A DNA stretch of 64,000 bases from JAWKRB01 sp041389885 (GTDB lineage Bacteria; Myxococcota_A; Polyangia; Polyangiales; Ga0077539), in contig JAWKRB010000024.1 of NCBI GenBank assembly GCA_041389885.1, forward strand, positions 62,001 through 126,000, written 5' to 3'. The position numbers and the translations under genes are program-made. Each line of letters starts with the position of its first letter. Within the stretch, counting starts at the first letter, position 1. Shown here piece after piece: positions 26,291 through 36,029 of this stretch. The notes beneath the pieces were generated by a model that did not search any database, had not been told where the DNA came from, and worked only from the letters and a program-made list of their open reading frames with translations.

Positions 26291-26310
26291 AGAGTATAAT
26301 TTTATACCCT
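26291..26310 (-). promoter_or_regulatory. TetR operator/promoter, AT-rich palindrome
   Basis: On the minus strand AGGGTATAA-AA-TTATACTCT is a near-perfect dyad (core GTATAA/TTATAC) in a genome of about 70% GC. TTGACG lies just upstream and TCTAGT, 17 bp after it, could be the -10. The predicted transcript would start at or within a few bases of the tetR ATG at 26281. Confidence 0.6.
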
Positions 26311-27034
26311 CGTCAACCCAAACTCACGGCGGCCGACGCCGAGGACCAGGGCGCGCGCGGGCGGCGCCTCCCCGCGCTACGGCGGCCGACCAGGGCGAGC
26401 GCATCAATTCCTCATTGGTTTCAAAGGAAACGGTGCTCACCGCTTTCAGCTGCCCCCTTCGCTCGCCGGGCGCTCCCTGCGGTCGCTGGCTCGCTGAAGT
26501 GGGAGCCTGAACCTGGGCGCCCCCGCCGGGGCGGGGGCTGACCGGGCGCACGCCGGGTGTGTTCCACACCCGACGGTGTGTGAAGGGTTCGCGGGATGTT
26601 CCGCCGTGAGCTGCCGACGCAGTTCCATCGCGAAGATCGATCACCCCACCGTCGTGCGCGGCACGCGCGCGACGATCGCCCGGTCAGCCCCCGCCCCGGC
26701 GGGGGCGCCCAGGTTCAGGCTCCCACTTCAGCGAGCCAGCGACCGCAGGGAGCGCCCGGCGAGCGAAGGGGGCAGCCTCTCCGCCTGCGACAAATCCATT
26801 GAATCCAATGAGGAATTGATGCGCTCGCCCTGGGCGACCGACGCCGCGGCCAGTCGCGAGAGCCCGCCAACCGATATGCGACGATCCTTTTTTACGACAA
26901 CCCCGCGGAGCATTTAGACACGAAGGATCTATTGCCGTGTCTCATCGGACTCAGATAGCTTCCGACATGGCCACGGCGCGTGGGACGGCGACCAGGACAG
27001 AACTCCTAATAGACCCATGGCTTGAAGGGATAAG
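26311..27034. other. Gene-free stretch with repeat element B
   Basis: No credible gene is seen between the tetR promoter and the broken gene at 27035. About 440 bp of it is the inverted-repeat element at 26391-26832; the remainder is unremarkable. Confidence 0.6.
26391..26832. repeat. Dispersed repeat B: 442-bp inverted-repeat element
   Basis: Arms of about 158 bp (26391-26548 and 26675-26832) are complementary apart from a divergent patch near 26430-26452 and 26775-26795, leaving a loop of about 126 bp. The outer ends are cagggcgagcgcatcaattc and its complement. The right arm and loop are highly similar to 53320-53450, and 26768-26791 matches 16334-16357 exactly. No transposase is encoded, so it behaves like a large MITE or structured repeat. 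Confidence 0.85.
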
Positions 27035-27373
27035 ATAACGCGGTTCCAGCTCAAGATCGCCGGCGCGATGACCATGCTCTCGGCGCTCGCCTTCGGCGCC
27101 GTGGCGATGGCGAACCATCCCCTCCACATCACGAACCACACAGGCCACGCCGTGGACGTGTATGTGTTCCAGGACGACCAATCCCCATCTCAGCCCCGAG
27201 GGAGGCATTCAGGTCGGTCACATCGCGAACAACGGCGTCGCGACGGCGAGCGTTCCGAACGGCCACCTCGCCGTCCTGCTGTGGATCACGAGGACGCCTG
27301 GCACGCCGAGTTTCACGACTGCCACTCCACCGACCTGGTGATCTCGGCCGACACGGGCCACATCCACCACTGA
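27035..27373 (+). pseudogene. Broken small secreted protein
   Basis: From the ATG at 27068 the frame begins as a signal peptide (MTMLSALAFGAVAMANH), then HPLHITNHTGHAVDVYVFQDDQ. After that the coherent sequence continues in another frame (HLSPEGGIQVGHIANNGVAT, ASVPNGHLAVLLW) and returns to the first for VDHEDAWHAEFHDCHSTDLV to the stop. The upstream in-frame ATA at 27035, in the context AAGGGATAAG-ATA-ACG, may be a mutated ATG giving a longer signal peptide. Two shifts and a lost start point to decay or sequencing indels. The original product would be a His-rich periplasmic protein of about 110 residues. Confidence 0.6.
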
Positions 27374-27414
27374 GCTCCGCGCCTCGCCTGGGAGCGCGTG
27401 ACGCCTCGTCCGGC

Positions 27415-28065
27415 TCAGAATCGCCAGTAGACCCGGAACAGCAGCCCGAAGTGCGTCTCGCCGAAGGCGACCGTCCGGGTCACGGTGTCGGTTGGCGGGA
27501 CCGTCGGGCAGTTCCGGTCGCAGGTCACATGCGTGAAGGTGTACGTCGACTCGAAGCGGTCGAGGTCGACCTCCATCAGGAACAGCGCCCCGAGACCGAA
27601 GGGTCTCCTGGCCCGCGACTCCCACGAGAGACCGATCCGAGTGCCGACGAAGGGGATGGAGGCGCTGATCCCAGGCTCACTGCCTCTCCCAAGGACAATC
27701 TTGCCGCCGGCGCCGTTGTACCAATGCATCCCCACCACCCCGAGCAGGTCGATCCGCAGCTCGCCGGGCGCGAACTGCACGCCGAGCATCCCGCCCACGC
27801 TGTTGACGTTGCCCCAGTCGATCGGCAGGGTCGCCTCCACGAGGACCCCCGCCTGCGCCATGCCGTAGAGCACGCGAAAATCCACGCCCAGCTTCAGCGT
27901 GTCGTGGTCGCTCGGCGTGATGACGCGATGCAGGGGCCCGATGGAGAGGCCGATCGCGGTGTCGACCGTCGGCGCTCTCGGCGTCGACTCACCCGACTGC
28001 GCCCAGGCGGGCGCGCCGATCGCCACAGCGAGTGAGAATCCCACGATGCGCGCGAGGTTCTTCAT
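27415..28065 (-). CDS. Outer-membrane-like beta-barrel protein
   Basis: The 216-residue product (start ATG 28065) has a clear signal peptide (MKNLARIVGFSLAVAIGAPA, cleavage near AWAQ) and ends with alternating hydrophobic strands closing on F (FGLLFRVYWRF), the usual C-terminal beta-signal of barrel proteins. Internal strands such as GALFLMEVDLDRF fit. The ATG at 28137 would add 24 residues before the signal and is rejected. Function is unknown. Confidence 0.75.
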   Translation of the reverse strand: MKNLARIVGFSLAVAIGAPAWAQSGESTPRAPTVDTAIGLSIGPLHRVITPSDHDTLKLGVDFRVLYGMAQAGVLVEATLPIDWGNVNSVGGMLGVQFAPGELRIDLLGVVGMHWYNGAGGKIVLGRGSEPGISASIPFVGTRIGLSWESRARRPFGLGALFLMEVDLDRFESTYTFTHVTCDRNCPTVPPTDTVTRTVAFGETHFGLLFRVYWRF

Positions 28066-28302
28066 GGCACCTCTCACCCCGTGCATCTCTGACGCCAGCT
28101 GGGAGTTCGCGGCGTCGCGCGCCCCGAGACCGCACACGCTGCGCCGACGCGCACGGGGTTCTGTCCGCGCCCTCCCAGGTGTGCGCCGCCGAGGGGCGCG
28201 TCCGTCGCCGCCCGCGACCGCCAGACGCGCCGACGCGCGCCCCGCGAGACGCGCGCGCCGTGAGGTCGAGGCGGGGAACGACAGTTGCTCCCCAGCGGAG
28301 GC

Positions 28303-29910
28303 ATGAGCACGCCATCACGCCACCGGTCCAGGCGAGCCACGGCGCGGGCCGCGGCGCTCGCCGCTGTCTGCGCGCTCGACATCGCGAGCGGGTGCGTTCG
28401 CCGCACGACGATCGAGCTCGACGCGCTGCGCGCGCCCAACGTCCCGCCCTCGCGCATCGAGCTCACGCTCCGCGACGACACCAGGCTCGAGCTCGGCCAT
28501 CCCCGCCTCCTGCGGCGCGCGATCGCCGGGGAGGTCGGCGACTGCGAAGGCGCCTCGTGCGAGCGCGTGCGCGCGGAGGAGCGCGTCGACCTCGTTCATG
28601 TGCGCCACCTGCAGGCCTTCGAGACCGACCCGGCCGCGGTCGTCGCGCTCGCCCTGGGCTTCGTCGCGGGCGCGCTCTCGATCACCGGCGCCGTCGTCGC
28701 CGCCGCGAACGGCGGGAGGCCCGCGCCGCCGCCCGACGTCGTCGTCTCGACCCCCGGCTCCGGAGAGCGCTACACCTCCTTCTCCTGCCCGCAGGTGTAC
28801 AGCTTCGACGGGCGCGGCTGGTCGCTCGACTCGGGCACCTACAGCGGCGCGCACCTCGCGGCCGCGCCCCGCACCGACCACGACGTGCTCGAGCACCTCG
28901 TCGCCGTCGACGGGGAGTACCGGCTCCGGATGCTCAATGAGCTCTCCGAGACCGACCACACCGACGCGCTGCGGCTGCGCGTGGTCGACCACGACCCCGG
29001 CGTGCGAGTCGCGCCGGCCCTCGACGGATCGCTCCTGACCTTCACCCACCCCCGACCGCCGGTCTCGGCCCGCGACCTCCGCGGAGGCGACGCGCACGCG
29101 CTGGTCGCGACGCGCGACGAACGCTTGTGGCGCAGTCGTATCGACGCGCGTGACCCCGATCGGGCCGAGGACCTGCGCGACGGGCTGGTGCTCGAGTTCG
29201 AGCGCCCCGCGGGCGCGACCCACGCGCGCCTGTGGATGCGCGGCACCACCACGCCCTGGGCCGAGCGGATGGTCGAAGACACCCTCGCGCGCCTGGGCTC
29301 CGCCGCCGAGGGCTTCTTCGCCCGGCTGGAGTCCGACCCGGCCGCGCGCGAGGGTCTGGTCCGCGGAATGATCCGCGAGGGCATGCTCCAGGTGTCGGTC
29401 TGGGACGGCGCGGCGTGGCGCCCGCGAGGGTACTTCTGGGAGTCGGGCCCGGAGCTCCTCAAGGAGCAGGCGATGCAGCTCCCGCTGGAGGGCGTCGTCG
29501 GCGACCGCGTGCGCGTGCGCCTCGACGCGCCGCTGGCCTTCTGGACGATCGACGCCGTCGCGTTGGACTTCGACGCGCCGGCCGAGACGCAGGTGCGCGA
29601 GCTCCTGCCCCGGCTCGCGCGACACGCCTCGGGCGCCGACCTCCGCGCGACCCTCGCGGCGGTCGACGGCCAGATGCACACCGCCGCGCGGGGCGACCGC
29701 GTCGAGCTCACCTTCGACGCGCCGCCCGAGGTGCCAGGGCGCGCGCGCACCGTGGTGCTGGTGAGCACCGGGTGGTACCGCCCCGAGGTCGCGCCCGCGG
29801 CGGAGCCTGACCCCGCCGCCGTCGCGCGCATGCTCGCCGAGCCCGGCGCGCTCTCGCGCCGCTCCCTCACGCTGCTCCAGCACACCCTGCTCACCGCGGT
29901 GCTGCGGTGA
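28303..29910 (+). CDS. Large lipoprotein of unknown function
   Basis: The 535-residue product has an N-terminal Arg-rich region, a hydrophobic stretch and a lipobox (DIASGC, C31). A second hydrophobic helix lies near residues 107-130 (VVALALGFVAGALSITGAVV), followed by a beta-rich domain with SFSCPQVYSFDGRGWSLDSG and many Asp/Arg pairs. It overlaps the ketosynthase start by 4 bp, so the two are coupled. TTG 28285 is an alternative start. No family is recognised. Confidence 0.7.
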   Translation: MSTPSRHRSRRATARAAALAAVCALDIASGCVRRTTIELDALRAPNVPPSRIELTLRDDTRLELGHPRLLRRAIAGEVGDCEGASCERVRAEERVDLVHVRHLQAFETDPAAVVALALGFVAGALSITGAVVAAANGGRPAPPPDVVVSTPGSGERYTSFSCPQVYSFDGRGWSLDSGTYSGAHLAAAPRTDHDVLEHLVAVDGEYRLRMLNELSETDHTDALRLRVVDHDPGVRVAPALDGSLLTFTHPRPPVSARDLRGGDAHALVATRDERLWRSRIDARDPDRAEDLRDGLVLEFERPAGATHARLWMRGTTTPWAERMVEDTLARLGSAAEGFFARLESDPAAREGLVRGMIREGMLQVSVWDGAAWRPRGYFWESGPELLKEQAMQLPLEGVVGDRVRVRLDAPLAFWTIDAVALDFDAPAETQVRELLPRLARHASGADLRATLAAVDGQMHTAARGDRVELTFDAPPEVPGRARTVVLVSTGWYRPEVAPAAEPDPAAVARMLAEPGALSRRSLTLLQHTLLTAVLR

Positions 29911-31121
29911 GCGCCCTGGGCCGCGTCTGGATCACGGGCGTCGCCGCGCTCACCGCCGCAGGCGAAGGCGCCTCCGCCCTCGGCGACGCCGTCGTCGCGG
30001 GGCGGGCCCTCACGAGGCCCTCGGAGCACGGCCCCTGGAGCGTCGCGACGCTGCCCTTCGACCCCGCGGCGACGCTGCCCGAGCTGCTGCGCCGCGACCT
30101 CGACCGCGTCGGCGCGATGCTGGTCGCCGCGGCCCTGGGCGCGTGGCGCGACGCGGGCCTCGCGCCCGCCATCCCCCCCGACGAAGACCCCGCGCGCACG
30201 GGGATCGTGTCGGCCTCGGCCGTCGGCGCCGTCGCCGCGCAGCTCGACGCCTACGCCCGCTGGACCGCCGGGCGACCGGCCTCGCCCCGAGACATCGTGC
30301 GCACCGCCCCCGGCCTCGCCGCCGCCATCGCCGCGAACGCCCTCGGCGCCCTCGGCCCGGCGATCCACCTCTCCTGCGGGAGCGTCTCGGGCGCCACCGC
30401 CCTCGGCGACGCGTGGATGCGGGTCGCCACCGGGCAGCTCGACCGCTGCCTCGCCGTGGCCTCCGAGTCGCCGATCCACCGCGCGGTGCTCACCCAATTC
30501 GCCGCCACGAGGATCCTCGCGGAGGGAGGGCCCGACGCGCTCAAACCCTTCTCGCCCAACCGTTGCGGCACGCAGCTCGGCGAGGGCGCCGCGGCGCTGC
30601 TGCTCGAGAGCGACGCCGCGGTCAGGGCGCGGGGCGCGACGGTGCGGGGCGCCGTGCTGGGCTACGGCGCGGCCGCCGACGGCGGGGCGCACACGGTCGC
30701 CCCCGACCCCGACGGCCACGGCGCGATCCGCGCGGCGCGCGCGGCGCTGCGCGCGGCGGGGCTGGGGGTCGACGAGGTCGACCTGGTGCTGCTCCACGGC
30801 ACGGGCACCACGCTCAACGACGCGGCCGAGGCGCGGGCCTACGGCGCGCTCTTCGGCGGCTGCGCGTCGCCGCCCCCCGCGGCCGCGACCAAGCCCATCA
30901 CGGGGCACTGCCTCGGCGCCTGCGGCGCGCTCGAGAGCGTGATCGCGCTCGCGTGCCTCGCGCGCGGGGTGGTCCCCCCGACCGCCAACCTCGACGCGGT
31001 CGACCCCGCCCTCGCGGTGCCCGTCGCCGCGCACGCGCGCAGCGTGGCGGCCCGCACCGCCCTCGTGCTCTCGGCGGGCTTCGGCGGGCGCAACGCCGCG
31101 CTGCTCCTCGCCCGCGCGTGA
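29907..31121 (+). CDS. Beta-ketoacyl synthase-like protein, FabF type
   Basis: The 404-residue product has the thiolase fold with the catalytic triad in place: C157 in IHLSCGSVSGA, His in LLHGTGTTLND, and His in KPITGHCLGACG. Acceptor enzymes of fatty acid or polyketide synthesis share this pattern. It is not accompanied by ACP, KR or AT genes. It starts at GTG 29907, overlapping the lipoprotein stop. A role in lipid or aryl-polyene-like synthesis is possible but unproven. Confidence 0.82.
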   Translation: MSALGRVWITGVAALTAAGEGASALGDAVVAGRALTRPSEHGPWSVATLPFDPAATLPELLRRDLDRVGAMLVAAALGAWRDAGLAPAIPPDEDPARTGIVSASAVGAVAAQLDAYARWTAGRPASPRDIVRTAPGLAAAIAANALGALGPAIHLSCGSVSGATALGDAWMRVATGQLDRCLAVASESPIHRAVLTQFAATRILAEGGPDALKPFSPNRCGTQLGEGAAALLLESDAAVRARGATVRGAVLGYGAAADGGAHTVAPDPDGHGAIRAARAALRAAGLGVDEVDLVLLHGTGTTLNDAAEARAYGALFGGCASPPPAAATKPITGHCLGACGALESVIALACLARGVVPPTANLDAVDPALAVPVAAHARSVAARTALVLSAGFGGRNAALLLARA

Positions 31122-31131
31122 GCCGGGCGCG

Positions 31132-32127
31132 CTACCCCTCGCCGAACGCGCGCAGCAGGGCCTCGGCGGCGCTCACCGCGGTCCTCGCGCCCTCGCGCAC
31201 GTCGCGCTCCATCTCGGGCAGCGCGGCGGCCACCGCGGGGTGCGCGCGAAACGCGCCCTCGAGCCGCTCGCGAATGAGCGACCACATCCACCGCCCCTGC
31301 TGCGACGCGCGCAGCGACACAAGCTCTCCGCTCGCCTCCATCGCCGCGCGGTGCGACTCCACCGCGGACCACAGCGCGTCGATCCCCTCTCCCGTGTGCG
31401 CCGACACCGCGAGACACGCGGTCTCCCAGCTCGCGCGCTTGCGCGGGAGGTACCGCAGCGCGCTCTTGAGTTCGGAGAGCGAGAGGCGCGCGCGGTTCGC
31501 GTTCTCGCCGTCGCACTTGTTCACCGCGAGCGCGTCGGCGAGCTCGAAGACGCCCTTCTTGATCCCCTGAAGCTCATCGCCCGAGCCGGGGAGCACGAGC
31601 ACGAGAAAGAAGTCCACCATGTCGGCCACGGCGGTCTCGCCCTGGCCCACGCCCACGGTCTCGACCAGCACCACGTCGAAACCCGCGGCCTCGCAGAGCA
31701 GCAGGGTCTCCCGCGTGCGACGCGCGACCCCACCGGGGCTCAGCGCGCTCGGCGTCGGGCGAATGAAGGCCTCGGGCGCGAGGGAGAGCCGCGCCATGCG
31801 GGTCTTGTCCCCGAGGATCGATCCCCCCGTGAGCTGGCTCGACGGGTCCACCGCGAGCACGGCGACCCTGCGTCCCTGGGCGAGGAGGCGCATCCCGAGC
31901 TCGTCGATGAGGGTGCTCTTGCCCACGCCGGGAACGCCCGTGATCCCCACCCGCAGCGCGCGGCCCGTGTGCGGCAGGAGCGCTTGCAACAGCGACTGCG
32001 CGAGGGCGGCGTCGTCGCGCGAGGCGCTCTCGATGAGGGTCACGGCGCGGGCGAGCACCGTGCGGTCGCCGCCGCGTACGCCCTGCACGTACGCGTCGAG
32101 CGAGAGCCTCGCGCGACGCGCGGTCAC
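31132..32127 (-). CDS. meaB: MeaB/ArgK GTPase, methylmalonyl-CoA mutase chaperone
   Basis: The 331-residue G3E GTPase has Walker A GITGVPGVGKSTLID, LAVDPSS, the switch sequence VVLVETVGVGQGET and the NKCDG guanine motif. MeaB protects the mutase and gates B12 delivery. GTG 32127 overlaps the mutB stop, making it the last gene of the mutA-mutB-meaB unit. It faces the ketosynthase gene with a 10-bp gap. Confidence 0.93.
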   Translation of the reverse strand: MTARRARLSLDAYVQGVRGGDRTVLARAVTLIESASRDDAALAQSLLQALLPHTGRALRVGITGVPGVGKSTLIDELGMRLLAQGRRVAVLAVDPSSQLTGGSILGDKTRMARLSLAPEAFIRPTPSALSPGGVARRTRETLLLCEAAGFDVVLVETVGVGQGETAVADMVDFFLVLVLPGSGDELQGIKKGVFELADALAVNKCDGENANRARLSLSELKSALRYLPRKRASWETACLAVSAHTGEGIDALWSAVESHRAAMEASGELVSLRASQQGRWMWSLIRERLEGAFRAHPAVAAALPEMERDVREGARTAVSAAEALLRAFGEG

Positions 32128-34271
32128 GGCGACGCGTCGTCCTCGAGGCGGTCGATCAGCGCCGTCGCGGCCTCTGCGATCACCGTGCCCGGACCGAAGA
32201 CCTCCGCCGCGCCCATCGCCTTCAGCGTCGGAACATCGTCCGGCGGGATCACCCCGCCCACCACCACGAGGATGTCCGGCCGCCCCAGCGCCGCCAGCGC
32301 GTCTCGCAGCGCCGGGACCAGCGTGAGGTGCCCCGCCGCGAGGGAGCTCGCCCCCACGATGTGCACGTCGTTCTCCACCGCGGCCCGCGCGGTCTCCTCC
32401 GGCGTCTGAAACAACGGACCAATGTCGACATCGAAGCCCAGGTCGGCAAACGCCGACGCGATGACCTTCTGCCCGCGGTCGTGCCCGTCTTGACCCATCT
32501 TCGCCACGAGGATCCTCGGGCGCCGTCCCTCGCGCGCGAGGAACCCGTCGGTTCGCCCGCGCACCCTGCTCACCGCGTCGCTGTCGTCGCCCACCTCGCC
32601 ACGGTACACCCCCGAGACGGCGCGAATCTCCGCCCGGTGACGCCCCCAGACCTTCTCCAGCGCGAGGGAGATCTCGCCCACCGTCGCCCTCGCCCGCGCG
32701 GCCTCGATCGCCGCCGCGAGGAGGTTGCCCTCCCCCTTCGCGCACTCGGTCAGCGCGTCGAGGGTGCGCTGCACGGCGGCCCCGTCGCGCTCCCGGCGCA
32801 GCACCGCGAGTCGCTCGATCTGATTGCGGCGCACGGCGTCGTTGTCGACCTTGAGCACGGGGACGGGGTCTTCGTGGGTGGGCTTCCACGCGTTCACCCC
32901 GACGATGCGCTGGCGGCCCGTGTCGATGCGCGCTTGCGTGCGCGCGGCGGCCTCTTCGATGCGGAGCTTGGGCACGCCCGCCTCGATGGCCTTCACCATG
33001 CCGCCGAGCGACTCGATCTCGGCCATGTGCGCCCGCGCGCGCTCGGCGAGGTCGTGGGTCAGCCGCTCGACGTAGAAGCTCCCGCCCCAGGGGTCGACAG
33101 GACGCGTCGTCCCCGACTCCATCTGGAGCTGGAGCTGGGTGTTCCTCGCGATGCGCGCGGAGAAATCGGTGGGGAGCGCGAGAGCCTCATCGAGGGAGTT
33201 GGTGTGCAGGCTCTGGGTGTGCCCCTGGGTCGCGGCCATGGCCTCGACGCAGGTGCGCACGACGTTGTTGTAGACATCCTGCGCGGTGAGCGACCAGCCC
33301 GAGGTCTGGCAGTGCGTGCGCAGCGCGAGGCTCTTGGGGTTCTGGGGAGAGAACTTCGCGACGGCCTCGGCCCACAGCAGCCTCGCGGCGCGGAGCTTGG
33401 CGACTTCCATGAAGAAGTTCATGCCCACGGCGAAGAAGAACGAGAGGCGCGGGGCGAAGGCGTCGATGTCCAGGCCCGCGGCGACGCCGGTGCGGAGGTA
33501 CTCCACCCCGTCGGCGAGGGTGTACGCGAGCTCGAGGTCGGCCGTCGCGCCGGCCTCTTGCATGTGATAGCCCGAGATCGAGATGGAGTTGAACCTCGGC
33601 ATCTCCTTCGAGGTGAAGGCGAAGATGTCGGAGATGATCCTCATCGAGGGGGCGGGCGGATAGATGTAGGTGTTCCGCACCATGTACTCTTTGAGGATGT
33701 CGTTCTGAATGGTCCCCGAGAGCTTGTCGCGAGAGACGCCCTGCTCCTCGGCGGCCACCACGTAGAGGGCCATGATCGGCAGCACCGCGCCGTTCATGGT
33801 CATCGACACGCTCATCTGATCGAGGGGAATGCGGTCAAAGAGCACCCGCATATCGAGAATGGAATCAATGGCCACGCCGGCCATGCCGACATCGCCCACG
33901 ACCCTGGGGTGATCGCTGTCGTAGCCCCGGTGGGTGGCGAGGTCGAAGGCGATGGAGAGCCCCTTCTGCCCCGCGGCGAGGTTGCGGCGGTAGAACGCGT
34001 TGGAGTCTTCGGCGGTGGAGAAGCCCGCGTACTGCCGCACGGTCCACGGGCGCTGCACGTACATCGTGGGGTACGGGCCGCGCACGAAGGGCGCGAAGCC
34101 CGGCATGCCCCCGAGGTGGCGCACGTCGCGGAGATCGGCCGCGGTGTAGAGCGCGCGGTGGGGAATGTCCTCGGGCGTGTCCCACGCCTCCCCCCGCGCG
34201 GGCGCGCGCTCGGTCGCGGGGGTGGCGATGTCGTCAAAGCCGAGGGATCCGTAGTCGGGAATGCGGCTCAT
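32124..34271 (-). CDS. mutB: Methylmalonyl-CoA mutase large (catalytic) subunit
   Basis: The 715-residue product has the TIM-barrel mutase domain (YPTMYVQRPWTVRQYAGFST, SMTMNGAVLPIMALY, RTHCQTSGWSLTAQDVYNN, TQSLHTNSLDEALALPTDFS) and the C-terminal B12 domain with the cobalt-binding motif DGHDRG (H597). The enzyme interconverts succinyl-CoA and methylmalonyl-CoA. Length equals the usual large subunit. ATG 34271 overlaps the mutA stop (ATGA), so heterodimer subunits are coupled. Confidence 0.95.
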   Translation of the reverse strand: MSRIPDYGSLGFDDIATPATERAPARGEAWDTPEDIPHRALYTAADLRDVRHLGGMPGFAPFVRGPYPTMYVQRPWTVRQYAGFSTAEDSNAFYRRNLAAGQKGLSIAFDLATHRGYDSDHPRVVGDVGMAGVAIDSILDMRVLFDRIPLDQMSVSMTMNGAVLPIMALYVVAAEEQGVSRDKLSGTIQNDILKEYMVRNTYIYPPAPSMRIISDIFAFTSKEMPRFNSISISGYHMQEAGATADLELAYTLADGVEYLRTGVAAGLDIDAFAPRLSFFFAVGMNFFMEVAKLRAARLLWAEAVAKFSPQNPKSLALRTHCQTSGWSLTAQDVYNNVVRTCVEAMAATQGHTQSLHTNSLDEALALPTDFSARIARNTQLQLQMESGTTRPVDPWGGSFYVERLTHDLAERARAHMAEIESLGGMVKAIEAGVPKLRIEEAAARTQARIDTGRQRIVGVNAWKPTHEDPVPVLKVDNDAVRRNQIERLAVLRRERDGAAVQRTLDALTECAKGEGNLLAAAIEAARARATVGEISLALEKVWGRHRAEIRAVSGVYRGEVGDDSDAVSRVRGRTDGFLAREGRRPRILVAKMGQDGHDRGQKVIASAFADLGFDVDIGPLFQTPEETARAAVENDVHIVGASSLAAGHLTLVPALRDALAALGRPDILVVVGGVIPPDDVPTLKAMGAAEVFGPGTVIAEAATALIDRLEDDASP

Positions 34272-35956
34272 GAGTTCACTCCAAAGATCGCCCGCAGCGT
34301 CGCGAGGACCTCGCACCCGAGGTAGATGAAATCGCGCACCCCGGCCTCGCGCAGCGCCGCCTCCAGCGCCCCCGGCCTCCCCGCGAGGACCACCCGCTCG
34401 CACCCCGCCTCCCGCAGCGCCCGCGCCGCGCCCGCGGCCTCGTCGGCGTAGCGGGCGTCGTCACCGCAGAGGCACGCGACGTCGGCGCGCGACACGGCGT
34501 CGGCGCTGCGGGCCTTGACCCCCGCGACGGCGAAGAAGTTCTGCGCGAAGCCCAGCCGCGCGCGGTGCTCCGAGGCGGGCCCCAGGGTGAGCAGCAGCAC
34601 GTCGCGCGCGCCGAGGGACTCCACCGCCGCGCGGAGCGCCTCGAAGCCCTCGGCGTCGCGGTGCGCGGGCAGCGCGCCCTCCGCGGTCGACGGCGCGGGC
34701 GACACCGCCGCGGGGAGCGTCTCGCCCACGTTCGCGAACTCCGACACCCCCAGCACGGCCTCCCTACGACGCGCGAGGAGCGTCTCGCGCCGCGCCCACG
34801 ACGCGTCCAGGTGCGCGCGCAGGCTCTTGTCTCCCAGGGACTTCTGCACACCGCCGGCCCGCTCCAGCGCGGTGAAGCGCGACCAGGCCTCGCGGGCGAG
34901 GGCGTCGGTGCGGTGCTCGACGTAGTACGCGCCGCCCGCGGGGTCGATGACCCGCCCGAGGTGGCTCTCTTCGCGGAGCACGAGGAGCGTGTTGCGCGCG
35001 AGGCGCCTCCCGAGGGGCGACCGCGCCGAGAGGGCCTCGTCGAAGGGCAGCGGGGTCACGAGCTCGGCGCCGCCGACGAGGGCGCTGAACACCTCGGTGG
35101 TGACCCGGAGCATGTTCACCCAGGGGTCGCGCTGGCTCAGGGTGCGGCTGGAGCACACGGCGTGGAGCCCGCGCAGGGGCGCGTCGGGGGCGCCCGCGGC
35201 GGCGAGGAGCTTGTGCCAGCACACCCGCAGCGCGCGGAGCTTGCAGAGCTCGCCGAAGGTGTCTCGGCCCACGGCGACCTGCGCGGTGAGCGCGGCGGCC
35301 GCGTCGGTGACCGACACCCCCGCGTCGGTCATCGCGCGGAGGTACGCGGCGGCGGTGGAGAGCGCGTAGGCGAGCTCGTCGGCGGCGTCGCCGCCCGCCT
35401 CGTGCACCGCGAGGGTCGAGACCCGCGCGAGGAGGGTGCCGGGGTGCTCCTGGGCGAGGGCGCCGAGCTCGCGGAGGGCGGCGCCGAGGGCGTCGAGGGG
35501 GAGCGTCGCCCGCGCGGCGGCGTGCATCGGGTCGAGGGCGAGCACGCGCAGGGAGGACCCCGCCTCGCGGAGCACCTCCCGGGCGGCGCGGCCGTCACAC
35601 TCCACCACGAGGGCGAGGCCCTTCTCCCGGGCCGCGCGGAGGGCCTCGGGGTCGCGGGCGTCGATCCAGAGGGCGTCGGCGCCGCCGGCGAGGTCGTCGT
35701 CGAGCGATCCTGGGGCGCGGGAGGCCGGGGGCTCGACGCGCACGCAGAGGGCGACGGGCGCGGGCGACTCGGAGGGACCGCGGGTGAAGGGCGCGGCGCC
35801 GGGGAGCCCCGGGTCGCAGGGCGCGTCGGCGTAGAGCGGCGCGAGGGCGAGGCCTTCGGGGCTCTCGGCGACGAGGGCCTTCTCGAAGGACGCGCCGCGG
35901 AGGTCCTTCTCGACGAGGGACCTCCAGGCGCTGAAGGACGCGGTGTCATCGTGCAT
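34268..35956 (-). CDS. mutA: Methylmalonyl-CoA mutase small subunit
   Basis: The 562-residue product is homologous to the large subunit but degenerate: it keeps barrel motifs (QRDPWVNMLRVTTEVFSALV, RVIDPAGGAYYVEHRTDALA) while the C-terminal domain lacks the DxHxxG cobalt ligand. This is the expected small, non-catalytic subunit. It is first in the mutA-mutB-meaB operon, in which all junctions overlap. Confidence 0.92.
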   Translation of the reverse strand: MHDDTASFSAWRSLVEKDLRGASFEKALVAESPEGLALAPLYADAPCDPGLPGAAPFTRGPSESPAPVALCVRVEPPASRAPGSLDDDLAGGADALWIDARDPEALRAAREKGLALVVECDGRAAREVLREAGSSLRVLALDPMHAAARATLPLDALGAALRELGALAQEHPGTLLARVSTLAVHEAGGDAADELAYALSTAAAYLRAMTDAGVSVTDAAAALTAQVAVGRDTFGELCKLRALRVCWHKLLAAAGAPDAPLRGLHAVCSSRTLSQRDPWVNMLRVTTEVFSALVGGAELVTPLPFDEALSARSPLGRRLARNTLLVLREESHLGRVIDPAGGAYYVEHRTDALAREAWSRFTALERAGGVQKSLGDKSLRAHLDASWARRETLLARRREAVLGVSEFANVGETLPAAVSPAPSTAEGALPAHRDAEGFEALRAAVESLGARDVLLLTLGPASEHRARLGFAQNFFAVAGVKARSADAVSRADVACLCGDDARYADEAAGAARALREAGCERVVLAGRPGALEAALREAGVRDFIYLGCEVLATLRAIFGVNS

Positions 35957-36029
35957 GGCGGCTCCTGCGGAGCGCGTATCGCAGGCGGGTGCGTGCGCGC
36001 AAGGGCGGAGGCGCGGCGCGGGGGGAGCG

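Noticed and set aside
31132..32889. 585-codon version of MeaB with a long N-terminal extension
   Set aside because: The extension is antisense-like sequence over mutB; GTG 32127 overlaps the mutB stop and gives normal MeaB length.
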